A program made the position numbers and the translations under genes. DNA of 64,000 bases from Cyanophora paradoxa (lineage: Eukaryota > Glaucocystophyceae > Cyanophorales > Cyanophoraceae): the NCBI GenBank assembly GCA_004431415.1, contig QPMI01000058.1, forward strand, positions 1 through 64,000, in the 5' to 3' direction. Below are positions 35,286 to 46,280 of this stretch, piece after piece (the stretch's first letter is position 1; every line of letters begins with the position of its first letter). Under the pieces are notes generated by a model. The model was given only the letters and a program-made list of their open reading frames with translations, ran no database searches and had not been told where the DNA came from.

Positions 35286-37005
35286 CTAACTGGCCGGCTT
35301 GGAGTACTCGAATACTAGGAAGGACTGCCCGGGGCGCAGGTCGATACCCGCCACCAGCGGGTGCCCCGCCGCCACCTGCGCGGCCCCGTACCCCTCAGCG
35401 ATTGGCCCCGGAAGGGACGCGCGAGTGCGGGGGTACAGCATCATCGATCCCCGCACCTCGTAGGATGTACCCCGGAGCCCGAGGCCCTCGAGGCCGGCCC
35501 TCAAATCGTGTATCCCGAAGCGGTACGAGTCCCCCACGATGACGAGGCGCCCGCCGGGCTTTAAGAAAGCGTCGATCGTCGCGAGGAGCATCGTCGGGTG
35601 CATCGACTCGTAGACGACCTGCGGGGGTACCCGTCGTCTAACGTTCGGGGGGGGGGGAAGATGAAAGGGGGGTACGTCGGCGCCGAGGATGACGTCGGCG
35701 GGCCCGAACGAGACGTCGCAGCGGCCCATCTCTACTTCCATCCAGTCGAGCTTCCTGCGGCATGGTTTTAGATTTGAGGGGAGAAGCGGCAGGGGGGTAC
35801 GGGGCCGCACTCGACGGCGATGCGGCGGGAGACGTCGACGTCGGAAGGGCCGTCCCAGCGAGCGTTCGCCTGAACGTTCTCCCGCAGCGTCTCAAGGATC
35901 CGCGGCAGGTAGTCCGTCGTGACGACCCGCCGCGCGTAGCGCGCAGCAACTATGCCGACAAGGCCGCAGCCGGCGCCTGCGTTCCTTCCGGTCAGAGCGA
36001 GGGACGGCAGGGCGAGGGCGGGCGGGCGGGCGGGTCGGCGGCGGACCGAGCTCGATGACCTCCTTGCCTTCGACGAGGGAGGAGTCCGACACGATGTGCC
36101 TGCGCCGCGCCGCGGCCGGGAGCCGTGAGGCTGGGACGAGGCGCGGGCCGGGAGGAGGGAGCGGACGCACTGCGCGAGGACGAGGGCGCTGTCCCACACT
36201 TTGTCTGCGGAGGCATGCCGTCAGAAGCGAACGACGGCGCGCCGGGATCCGGAGAGCCCGGCCGACGCACAGGCCACGTCGACTTCGGCGAAGGCCATCT
36301 GCCGCAGCCGGATCGGGTGCCCTGCCACGACCACCTCCCGCACCGGCGGCACGCTGCACGAGTCGCTGTTCGACGCGATGATCTGCTCGAGCGGCGGCGG
36401 CGGAGTCGGCGGCGGCGTCGGGGCGGGCGCGGGCGGGCGCGCTCGCTCGCTCGCGCCGCCGACCTGCGCAGCGCTGTCCTGCTCGTCCGCGTCCTCGCTT
36501 TCGAGCAGCGGCAGCACAACGTTGCACACTGCGATGTACGACTGCGTCAACGCTCGGAACGGGGACGTCCGCAGGTCGCGCACCTCCCAGCCGCCGCAGA
36601 GCGATCGACACATCGCCTGCGGCCCGCTCAGCTCTGCCGCGTTGTCCGCCGTGGGGCAGCGGCGCGCGTCACCAACCTTTGCGGCAGATGACCGATGCAG
36701 AGTCGCCATTTGCCGGCTTGGTCAGCGCGAGCATCGCCGCCAAGCCAGTCCGCCGCAACTTCGCGTCCCGCCCTCGGACGAGCGCGAGCAGCGAATCAAG
36801 CGCATCGCTGTCGATCAGCCCGTCCTTGGAATCGTCTGCGTCGTCGTCCGCGTCAGCTCGAAGCCGTCAACGATCGCGGCGCCAACGCCCGCATGCCTGA
36901 CGCCACGGCTTCCCTGCAGCACGCCAGCAGCTGATCGGTGCTATGTTCCGCGCGCGATCTCAGCGCCTGGATCGCTTCGTGCAGCCTGCCTACAAGGTCC
37001 GCCAT
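35286..37005 (-). CDS. Family-16 protein-lysine methyltransferase (METTL21-like) with ARM-like N-terminus
   Basis: The C-terminal half is a seven-strand SAM-dependent methyltransferase of the Methyltransf_16 group. It has VWDSALVLAQCVRSLLP, motif I (EVIELGAGCGLVGIVAARYA, about 36065-35945), TDYLPRILETLRENVQAN, the family DxxY-like site ADVILGADVVYESMHPT (split by an intron, 35700-35600), and FLKPGGRLVIVGDSYRFG, ending in SFLVFEYSKPAS at 35286. The N-terminal half is unusual: ATG at 37005 (MADLVGRLHEAIQAL), a 49-nt GC-AG intron, then DALDSLLALVRGRDAKLRRT and GLAAMLALTKPAN, reminiscent of an armadillo repeat, then QSYIAVCNVVLPLLESED. Relatives methylate lysines on chaperones, eEF1A and other proteins; the target here is unknown. 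Confidence 0.75.
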
Positions 37006-37686
37006 CGGTGGCAATTTGATCTGGACCCCCCCCCCCCCCCCCCCCCCCCCCTTCGATCAAATTCTTCCTTGACAGGCTATGAGCTCCAAGCTAGGTCTGA
37101 ATGCAATCGTCCTGTCCTGGAGCCCTTCGCATGGGTGCCCTACGAGGACGGATCACCGGCCCCCAACCCCACCCAGAGAGGAGGGATGGTCGACGTCCAA
37201 AGCTCGTGTATCTCATCTAGATCATCCGCCAAGTCGAACAAATCGATCTAGCAGTCTGATCACGATCCTGTAGAATGGGTACGGAATGACAACTGTTCCC
37301 TCGCCGATCTATCGCTAGCCATAAACTCCCCACAAAACTCCGGCAAAAAAGCCGAATCTGTCAAGGCCAGCGGCCTGTGTTGATGAAAGCATGAAAGTTA
37401 TTATGTGTCGAACGCATGCAGCTCGCGCTGCATCGCCCGAGGGCGCATGGGGCCGGGATGACTAGTAATTACAACAGGGCAAGGCAGGGGAGTACCCTGC
37501 CGCGAGGAGGGAAAAGAGGTTTCAAGAAAAAGGGAAGGGACCTCGTGAAAAAGGAAGGAAAGATCCCATGAGAGAGTCGGAAGAGGTAAGGGGGAGGGAA
37601 GGCGAGGAAGCGGGCCGGCTACAAGGGGGCGTGGCGCCCCCTGCCCGAGTCACCGCCGCCCCGCCCCGCCGTTGATCGCGGCGCAT
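37006..37686. other. Intergenic region with poly-C run
   Basis: Between two minus-strand genes: promoter side of the methyltransferase and 3' side of the RRM gene. A C26 run is at 37026-37051. Purine-rich direct words ('gggaaggga', 'aaggaaggaaag') occur at 37500-37610. No exon recognised. Confidence 0.5.
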
Positions 37687-38967
37687 CTACCGCGCGCCTC
37701 CAGCGTAGAACTGCTGCTGCTGCTGCTGAGGCGCCTGGGGCGAGCCCGCCTGGCCGGGGAACGCCTGGCCCGTCTGGTAGTTCGCGCCGTTGGAGCCGGC
37801 CCCCGCGGGAGCAGCAGCCGCGCCGTTGTAGTTGGGCTGGCCCTGGAACCCGCCGTGCTGCGCGTACTGGCCCTGCGGGAAGCTGTTCGGCTGGCCGCCG
37901 CCTGCGCAACGGCCCGTCCGTCAACCGAAATCGCAGCCGGGCGGCCGGCCAGGGGGAAAGCGGGATCGGGCGAACCCTGGAAACCACCCTGCGCGCCGGG
38001 AGCGAAGCCGCCGCCCCCCGGGCCCTGCTGGCCCGGGAACTGGGCCGCCGGGAACGGCTGCCCGTACGGTCCGGGCTCAGCACCCGCGGGAGCAGCAGCT
38101 GGAATCCGCCGTACGCGCCCGGGAACTGTCCAGGAGGACCACCGAAGCCCTGCTGGTAGCCCCCATAGCCCGGCCCGTACGCCGGCGCGCCCGCGAAGCC
38201 TGCCGGGGCGCCGTACTGCTGGAACCCCTGGGGGTACCTGCGGCCGAACCCGCCTCAGCCGACGCAGGTCATGGAACACAGTCAGGAAACGCGCTGACCC
38301 GCCCGGGCCACCGGGGAACGTGCCCTGGAAGCCGCGCCCCCGTCCGTACCCAGGGCCGGGGGGTCCTGCGGCGTGACGGGCGTCTCAGAACTGGAGTCTT
38401 TGACCCAAGAGTGGTCACTGGAGAGATTGTGCACCAGTTCGCTGCTTCGCGCCGATCGCAGCCAGGTTGCAGTTGGCCCGACGCCCCTCGATCGTCGGCG
38501 TTGGGTTCTGGCAGCACTTCTCAGCTGCTTCCACCGTGTTGAACGTCTGTCACCAACCCCAATGAGACCGTGTGGGGCCCTATAAGCCCGTCCGGTCACG
38601 CACGACGAAACCATAGCCCTTCGACCTTCCGGTATTACGATCCATCTGGCACGGGCGGCACGTCAGCGGCAAGTACGCACGTTTAATCGAAAGAAAGAAA
38701 TAACAACGCACGATCACAACGGCCTCCTTCAAGGGCCCGAACCTAGATACCAGAGGTCAATCAGCGTCTCGGAGTCGAACGAACGGTTTCACGCACTGTT
38801 CCGCCCATTGCCGGAGTCCGTCGGTGGTCGTCTCCCACGAAAGGCCACCAACAAAGACCTACGCAGCGAGAGCGATGAGCTCGGGCCCCCGGGACGAGCG
38901 CTACCCATGGCTAAGAGCGGCTCGCCTTGGTCTTTGAGGTGTCCTCCGCCTGCAGCGGAGCCGCCAT
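37687..38967 (-). CDS. RRM RNA-binding protein (RBM24/RBM38/plant ARP1 type) with G/Y/Q/P-rich tail
   Basis: Exons 38967-38926, 38858-38797, 38742-38712, 38645-38604, 38546-38435, 38365-38299 and 38237 onward phase exactly. The product begins MAAPLQAEDTSKTK. It contains one complete RRM: RNP2 VFVGGLSWETTTDGLRQW, FGPLKEAVVI, MDRNTGRSKGYGFV (RNP1), then TFNTVEAAEKCCQNPTPTIE and GRRANCNLAAIGAKQR, the last being typical of this subfamily, which binds mRNA and controls splicing or stability. A disordered tail follows: GYGRGRGFQG, YGPGYGGYQQGFGGPPGQFP, and a last exon QGQYAQHGGFQGQPNYNG..QQQQQQFYAGGAR to the stop at 37687. Intron 1 is GC-AG. In the tail the frame changes by one near a GCTGCTGCT tract (about 38100). 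This is a real frameshift, an unrecognised splice or a sequencing slip. Confidence 0.85.
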
Positions 38968-39360
38968 TGAACGTACGATGGCCTACTCGATCAGGCGGAC
39001 ATCCCTACAGGGTCGAACAGGCGCGCTGTGCCGGCGCCTCCGCCGATCAAGCTTCAATCAACTCTCCGTGACACGTACCCTCGAGCCAAACAGACGCACG
39101 TACCCCCGCCGCACGAATTTGCGATGCTCCGAAGCCAGCCCACGCTTTGCCCTGGGCCTCGAACGCCTGTCGCGGGGACGTGAAGTCGTGCAGCTCGGAC
39201 GCGGTCAATGGTGGTCGACTGACCTCGGCCACTGGTCAAGTCACCTGCGAATGCCGACGGCGCTAGCTTCTCGAAGCATTCGCGCATTCGCTCGTCCAGC
39301 ACTGGCTCTTGCCTCGTGCCGCAGAGTGCTCCAACGAGCTCGAGCTCGAATCGAGCGGCG
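38968..39360. promoter_or_regulatory. Divergent promoter region of the RRM gene and the F-box/ankyrin gene
   Basis: 393 bp between two start codons. A minus-strand open stretch here (about 39300-39050) looks moderately protein-like but has no start codon and lies just upstream of the RRM gene start, so I treat it as promoter/5' UTR. No TATA box seen. Confidence 0.35.
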
Positions 39361-42300
39361 ATGGCGTTCGAGCTTCTTCCAGGTTCGCTGACACCGCCGG
39401 TTCAATCTGACACTCGCGCCGTCCCCTCGTTTCGCCGCCGACCGGCCGCTCGTTCAGAGGATCTGCTGCTGGACATCCTGCGGCGCGTGGTCGAGCGTGA
39501 CGGGCTGCAGGCGCTGGCGCTGGGCCTTGGGCGCTCGTCCCGCTTCCTCCGTGCCGCCTCCTGGCATCGCGCTTTGTACGAGGAACCGCGCTTCTCGGTG
39601 CGCCCTTCTGCTCTTCGCTTCTCGCGCGCGCGCGCGCGCGCCAACGACTGCGGCCACAGCGGAAGGACAGCGGCGTGTTCATCGTCGCGGCATGCCAGCG
39701 CATGGGGCCGCACATACGTCGCCTCTGCCTTAGCGGGTTGCCGCAGCTCGCAATTGCCGACGTCGAGCAGGTCGGGTCCACCGGCCTCCGATCCTCCGCC
39801 TCGCGCCGAGGACGGCGGCTGATTCGATCGCGCTGGCCGCCCGCCGCAGTGCCTCGTGGCGGCGGCGCCCGGCCTGACGCACATTTCCCTCGCCTTCCTG
39901 GACGGCCGCGGGGCGACCCCGCAGGCCTTCGCCTTCGAATCCCTGCCGCCTCTGCCGCGCCTCGAGCTCTTCAACGCCGCCGCCGTCGGCCTCGGCGCTG
40001 TCGCTCTCGACGCGCTCCTCGCCTCCTGCGCCGGAACCCTCCGCCACCTGTACCTCCCGTGCGCACGGCAATCCCCGCCGTGAACTCCGCCCCGCCGCCT
40101 CGACAGCCTTCCCGACGCATCGTATCGCAGCTCGGCGAACGTTGGCGCGTCTCCCTCGCTTCCCGTTGCCGCGCTCGACATCGTCGTTCGCCACAGGCGC
40201 GCCGACCCGCCCGCCCGCCCGCGCGCCGCCGCCTGTCCGTGCGCCACCCCTGACAGTGGCTCCAGGCTCCCAGAGCTGCTCTCGCTGGACTTGGCGGACG
40301 CGCCCGTCTCGGAGTCGGCGCTGCAGGCCCTCCTCGCCGGCGACGACCCCGCCGCCCCGCAGCTCCGCCACCTCTTCCTGGTTCTCCCGCCCCAAGGGCC
40401 CCTCCCTCCCCTCGCGTCTGAGGCCGGCGCAGGTCCGCGCGCGTCTGGTCGGGGGCGGCGCCAGCGGCGACGGCCTGGCGAGGTTACTGGACACTTTCGC
40501 CCCCGCCGGGCTCCGCGTTCACGTCGTGGACTTCCACGCTGAGGTACCCCCCCTCCCGCGGCGATCGGTCGCGTACCCCCGGGCAACACCGCGGCATGCG
40601 CAGCTCTCGAAGGTCGTGAGCAAGAGCAACGCCGACGAGCAGCTTTCCCGCCTCGGCGACCTTGTTGTGCGCTTTCGTACCCCCTTTCTCCCCCCCTACC
40701 TTATCATCCCCCCAGGCCCGCCTGCCGAAGGACATTCCCTGCGCGGGGCTCGACGGCCCGAACGAAGCCGGCAGGACCCCCTTCCTGAGTCAGCGTACCC
40801 CCCTCAGCGCCCCGCCGCCCCCCTAACTCCGGTTCGAACCCGCGCAGGGGCGATCGAGGCGGGGCGGCTGGACGTGGCGCGTCGGCTCGTCGAGCTGGGG
40901 GCCTCGCCCCTCTGCTGTACCCTCCCCGGCCCCTGGCGCCGCCAGCCGCGTCCCTGGGACGCGCCGCACCCGATGCGCGGGGCCGCCCACCCGTGCGCTG
41001 CAGCCGGCGCCGCGCCGCGCCGCGCCGCGCCGCTCCAGCTGAATGCGTACCCCTGCCTCCAGATCGCACAAGGCCGCCGGCTGGACGGCGCTGCACCTGG
41101 CGGCCCCGATGACGGAGAGGGGAAGGGCGTACCCCCTGGAGGAGTGGCTGGAGGCGGCGCGGGAGTGGGGCCTGGCCGCGCTCGCTGAAGCCCGCACGTA
41201 CACCCTCGGCGAGACGCCTCTCCAGGCCCGCGCGCGTCTAGAATCGGTCCCGTCGGGGTTCGAACCCGAATGATCGCAGGCCATCAACGACTCTCCGAGG
41301 GCCGTCCGCCTGCTTGTCGCGCTGGGGTGCGACCCGGCGGCCCCGCTACGGCGGCGCCAAGGGCGGAGCAAGGCCGGAGGGTCGCTTGCGCACGTCTACG
41401 CGGCGGGGGACCACGGCGGGGCGCTGGCAGCGCTCCTGGCCGTCCGCCCCGACTACGCATCCCTGAAGGGTGCGCGGGCGGTGGTCTGCTCGGGAGTGGC
41501 GAAGTTGGGTTTGAGTTTCCGAGTCGCGCAGACGACGAGGGGAGGACGCCGCTCGTGCGGGCGGCGGCGAAGGGCGCGGGCGCGGCGTTGCGGGCGCTGC
41601 TGGAGGCGCGGGGCCCCTGCGGGCCGCTCGATTTGGACCTGCTCGCGGCGGGGCGGGACGGCCGCACGGCGCTGCACTTCTCTCCCGGGGGCGACGGCCA
41701 CGGCGGGGCAACGGCCCGCTCCTGGCGCCGCGGGTCGACCGCAAGGCCTTTGGAGCCCACTTTGGCCCAGGGCGCGTTCGTCCAACTCGCGGGTGCGGCG
41801 CCGGCGCCAGCCAGCGCTGTCGCGCCTCCGCCGCCCGACCGGCCGCCGCCGACCGCCCCGCCCCGTCCGATCCGCAGCGCGGGCCCGACGCGAGGCGCTG
41901 GCCGCTCGGGACGCGCGGGGGCGGACGCCGCTGATCGCCGCGGCGGAGCGCGCGGACGTCTGGGCGGTGCGCGCGCTGCTGTCGGCCCCGGCCGGGTCCG
42001 GCGACGCCGACGCGCTGAGCGTGAACGCCGCCGATTTGGCGGGAAGGTGCCCGGGCCCGCCTCCACCCGCGGAGAGGTCCCAAGCTCACGGCGGCGGCGC
42101 GCGCGCAGGACGGCGCTCCACGCGGCTTGCGCGGGGTACCAAAGCACGGACCTCGATCCGTCCTTCCTCGAGATCGCCGCCCTGCTCGTGGAGCGGGGGG
42201 CGGACGCGTACCCGGCGCCCCGGCGGACGGGGGACCCTTCGCTCCTGCCCGCGTTCCTCTGGGCCGGCGCCCGGTTCGGCTTCTGCGAGTGGGGCGAGGC

Positions 42301-44016
42301 GCGGCGGGAGGGGCTGCGCCGCGTCCTCGCCGCCTTCCGCTCGCGCGGCTTGGATGCCGACGCCTTCACGGCCACCGACGAGCACGGCTGCACCGTCTTC
42401 CACTACGTGCGCGCGCGCCCCGCCGCGCGCCGCCGAGCCGCCGCATATGAGCCTAACTTTGCTTAGCCTCAACCTTTCTATGCCTAGCTATGCTATATGA
42501 GCTCTGCCCGATGCTCTCTAGCGCCGGGCCGCCGCACGGGCGTGTATAACAGCGCCCGCGCCACCGAGCCGCCCGGCCAGGACCCAAGCCCGCCACCGAT
42601 CGATCGACCGTGAGCGCAGGCCGCGGAGAACAAGTCGTGTCTCCCACTGAAGGAGCTCCTCGATGCGTGCCCCGACCCGCGGGCCGCCCTCGCGGTCCCG
42701 AACTCCGCCGGTCCGAACGAACGAACGAAGAATCCTTTGCCTTCTGATACGGCGCGTTGCACGTATCGACCAGGGGCGCAGGTCGGAGTCCCCTGGCCCT
42801 GGCGTGCGGCAAGGGCCGCTACCACTTCGAGGCCGCGGTGGCGCTTCTCCCCTACTCCGACCCGCTGGCTCAGGTACCCGCCCTCCCCCGCCCCCCTCGC
42901 CTCGCCTCGCCCTGGTTCTTGACCTCGTTTCGCGTGCGTGCAGGACCGGGACGGCAACTGCTGCCTGCACCTCGTGCCCTCGGACGACTTCGGGTACCTC
43001 AAGGATCCGGGCCGGCTCTTCTCCCTCGTCTCCGCGATCCTGCGGCGGAGCCCCGAGGTGCCCCCCAGCCCGCCTCCCATCCCCGGCCAGCCTGACCGGC
43101 GGCCCGCGGCCGACGCCGCTGCAGGCGGCGCTCCTGCGGAACGCGGAGGGACAGACGCCCCTCCACTGCTTTGCTTGGCAGCGGCCGTGGTCGCTGAACC
43201 CTCTAGATCTGGCCGAAGAGAGGGACGACCCGATTCGCACCATCTTCGCCTCCCCCTCCGGAATCATGTTTGGCCTCCTCGGGCGCCAGCGGCACAAGGA
43301 ACTATGCGACGCGTGGGAAAAACAGCGGGCTCAGATCCTCGAGGATCGCAGGAAGGCGAGAGAGGCACGGCTGCGGTAACCCCCCTGCGCTACCTCCCCT
43401 CCCCCTCGCCTGGCCCCATCGAGCGGGTCGGGCGCAGGGAGTACATGGATAAAGCGCGGCGTGCCTCCGAGGAGCTCGTGGCCGCGTCGGACGTGGCCGC
43501 TCAGGACGCCGCCGGCCGTACCCCGGCGCGCCCGTGTACCCCACCCCCACCCCCCGCGCGGCCCCGCCCGTCTAGATATCTCAACGGCGGCCCAGATCTA
43601 CGTGAAGCTTAAGCAGCCTTCTTAGCCGTCTTTCTTAAGCCTCTTCAAGCTTCTTTGTGCTTCTTCGTCTTCTTCTTCTTCTTACGGTGCGGCCCAGATC
43701 CACGTGGCGGTGGCGGCGGCCTCGGGCCCGGTCGAGCCGCTGCTCGCGGCGATGCTGGCGGCCCCGCGGGCGCGCGCCGCGCTGGCGCTGCGGGACCGGG
43801 GTGGGTCGACCCCGCTCGACCTCGCCCGCCGCGTGCGCCCCGCCCGCTTGCCCCCTTGCCCTTCGGCTCGGCGTGACTGACGCCCGCTTCGATTCTCGCC
43901 CGAATTCGTAGCTGGCGCGGGGGCGCGAGTCTGTGGTGCGGGCGCTGCGGGAGGCGGGGGCGCCGGAGCCTGAGCCTCCTCCAGGGGACGGCGGCAGCTA
44001 CGGGTGCGGCCTCTAG
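39361..44016 (+). CDS. F-box-like / LRR / ankyrin-repeat protein
   Basis: ATG at 39361 (MAFELLPGSLTPPVQSD). An F-box-like block follows (DLLLDILRRVVERDGLQALA..SWHRALYEEPRF), then LRR-type exons: CQRMGPHIRRLCLSGLPQLA (39690-39750), APGLTHISLAFLDGRGATPQ (from 39868), and LPELLSLDLADAPVSESALQ (from about 40268). From about 40735 ankyrin units take over: NEAGRTPFLSQ / AIEAGRLDVARRLVELGASP, GWTALHLAAP, DDEGRTPLVRAAAKGAGAAL, DGRTALHFSP, DEHGCTVFHYV (about 42375), RSPLALACGKGRYHFEAAVA, DRDGNCCLHLVP, EGQTPLHCFAWQ (43147), and RGGSTPLDLARR (43798). The final exon GRESVVRALREAGAPEP ends at 44016. I found no stop between the LRR and ankyrin parts, but two adjacent genes (split near 40600) cannot be excluded. 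It probably acts as an adaptor that binds other proteins. Confidence 0.65.
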
Positions 44017-44574
44017 GTCTTGCCCAGCGAGGCGGGCCGGGGCCCGAGGCCCAGCGTGGCAGCTTCAGTGTTAGTCACGGCTTGGTTGAGCTTCCGAAGT
44101 TCCAAAACTAGCCTAGTAGTACTCTCGTTAGATCTTCAAGGCTAGATTAGATCTAGATCCGATCCTATCCGATTGGGGAAAATGCAACCAACCAACGCCG
44201 GCGCCCCGCAGCCGGCGTGGCGCCTCTCAAGCTCCGATCATGCAGTCGGCCGGCCCGCCGGGCCGGGCTGCAAATTAAAGGGCGGAATTCGAGACGAATT
44301 CGAATTCGAATTCGGTGATCGATCATATGAGATCGACACGGGGGTACTCGTGATCATCTACGGCTTTGCCAACCGAAGCCCCGCGTGCTGCAGCTGTATA
44401 CGTGGCCCATCGCGGATATCGATCGCTATATAAAGCTAGCGCTAGATAGAACTAGCGCCTCCGAGGCTCTTGAGCTGCAGCCGCGGCCGCTAAGCCGGTG
44501 CGTCACGAGGATACACGTGTGAAGTTGTGTTACCTGAAACTTGACGCTGTGTCAAAGCAGATCCCCCGGAAGAA
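44017..44574. promoter_or_regulatory. Intergenic region with a TATA box
   Basis: About 560 bp, AT-richer, with GAATTC and AGATCTAGATC palindromes. TATATAAAG at 44427-44435 lies about 140 bp before the next start codon on the plus strand and is the clearest TATA box in the window. No gene recognised. Confidence 0.5.
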
Positions 44575-45192
44575 ATGGAGGAGCCTGCGGCCGATGATCG
44601 TGAGTCCGAGGAAGAAGAGGAAGATGGGTCTGATGATCATGAAGAACAGGAAGGGCTCGAGGAAGAAGATGAAGACGACCGCGAGCTCAATGGCTCTGAA
44701 GAAGACGAAGGTGATCATGACTTAGTGGCCGCGGACGATCGCGATCCCGAAAATGCCGACGAGCCGGTGAAAAACGACGCGGCGGAGTGTATACGTACGC
44801 GTACGTGCATGTTGAACCTAAAGCTAAGCTAGGTCTTCAGGCCTAGGGCCTGCGCATGCGTGCAGGAACTGATCATGACGCCCCCCCCGCGCGCGCCCGC
44901 GCTTGCGATCGTTTACGTATCAGGACTTCGACGTCTGGTTGTACAGCTGCGAGACTTTTGGGGTTCTCGATGGGTCTCCATCTTCCTGGTGGTCTCCCTG
45001 GCCTTGAATCTCTTCTTGGCGTCCAGGCCGTGTCCGGCCTGCCGCTGCCCTGAGTGCAATTGCGGTCTCGGCGCTTTTCAAGTTTTCGGTAGTGCTGTAG
45101 GCGAAGCTGTCGGCAACCGCGGATCGCGTTTCATAGATAACCTGGCTTTTGGTTTGCTCGATAGGCTTCTGGGCAGCGATTGCAGGCGCTGA
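44575..45192 (+). CDS. Acidic single-pass membrane protein, Cys-rich (hypothetical)
   Basis: ATG at 44575 opens a strongly acidic stretch (EEPAADDRESEEEEEDGSDD, then EEDEDDRELNGSEEDEGD). A 36-nt intron beginning GTGCATGTTG at 44805 and ending CTTCAG would join it in phase to RACACVQELIMTPPP. This leads to a membrane helix (WVSIFLVVSLALNLFLA, about 44976-45026), a Cys cluster (CPACRCPECNCG), and a Gly-rich amphipathic tail, stopping at 45192. A TATA box lies upstream. If the intron is wrong the two halves are separate frames. Family unknown; the Cys cluster next to the membrane could bind metal or be lipidated (inference). Confidence 0.45.
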
Positions 45193-46280
45193 TCATGATA
45201 TCGATCATTTCGAATTCTTTGTGAGAGCAAGCTTAAGCACGTTAATTAGAGTTCGTCGTACTGGTATACATTAATATTCGAAACTGTACGCGTACGTATA
45301 CGTATACATTCGAAGTTCGAACCTGTACGTATACGTACCGCAGTTTGTCTACTGTACATGCGTTCAATGATCATTATCGATATACCGTAGTACATCATGG
45401 CATTGCAAATGAACAATTAGCCAGGGCACATGTACAGCACTCGATCGCGACGGTCTTCAGTGTTATCTATAGCTATAGCTAGCTAGAGTCGGAGGGATAA
45501 ATCGCGATCGGGCGATGTGAAACTCCTGTGTGCACGTTGCATGCACGTTGCTTCAATTTATAATCATGAGCTGCGAGAGATGAAACGATAAACAAGAATG
45601 CAATAGAACGCTACCCGGATACATCCGAGAAATACTGCAGCAACGCTCGTAAAGGAGCAGACACTGCCTGGCGGGCAGTACTTTTTAACGGCATATGCTC
45701 TTGCATCAGCGAGTGTAGTACTCTGTGAGACATGAAGCTCGATGATCGCTTCGCATAGAACAGAGACGAGAAACGCAATGAAGAAAGCCTTATCTGCCGG
45801 CCAGCGGATGATGCCGCGGTCGCTATCAGCCGCGGCGCCGGTCGCGCCCGCCCGCCCGGATGACTGGGCGCGGACGCCTGTCCCAGCTGCAGCGCCAGAC
45901 TTGGCAACAGACTTTGCAGATGACGTACGCGCCTAACCACGTGCACCCGAGCAACGTTTCAATTCAACAGCGCTTCGAACAGCGCACAAATAGGCGTACC
46001 ACACGTGTCTCGGGCTCGCTGGATTGCTGCCGCACGGGTGCGCAGAAAGTTTAGCCGAAGGAACTGCGAAGGAACTTCGGACGCACCTTCAACCCGACTG
46101 GACCGTTTGACAGCTTTCTCGATCGGCTGGGGCTGCGGCTAGGGCTCCGATCGCGGTCGGCCATTGCGGGAATAACGAGTAACCAAGTTGGCTCCGGCGA
46201 ATGCACGTACCCCCATTCCCGAAAAAGCGCAGCATTGCCGAGAGCAGAACAAGCACGCGGCGGCAGCGGCTAGCGGCGGG
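45193..46280. other. Intergenic region, AT-rich then mixed; no firm gene
   Basis: 45193-45620 is AT-rich with alternating TATACGTA words. 45620-45950 has open frames on both strands: minus strand ending RALLQYFSDVSG at 45611, and plus strand MKKALSAGQRMMPRSLS from 45778. I cannot choose between them. No domain or splice support found. Confidence 0.3.

Noticed and set aside
39047-39302. Minus-strand frame that looks moderately protein-like
   Set aside because: No ATG and it lies immediately upstream of the RRM gene start, so it was treated as promoter/5' UTR.
39402-40589. Minus-strand open frame of about 395 codons
   Set aside because: Antisense to the F-box-like/LRR exons; no recognisable domain.
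44498-44725. Lys/Arg-rich plus-strand frame
   Set aside because: It is the +1 reading of the acidic exon of the membrane-protein gene; the acidic frame has the TATA box, ATG and downstream membrane helix.
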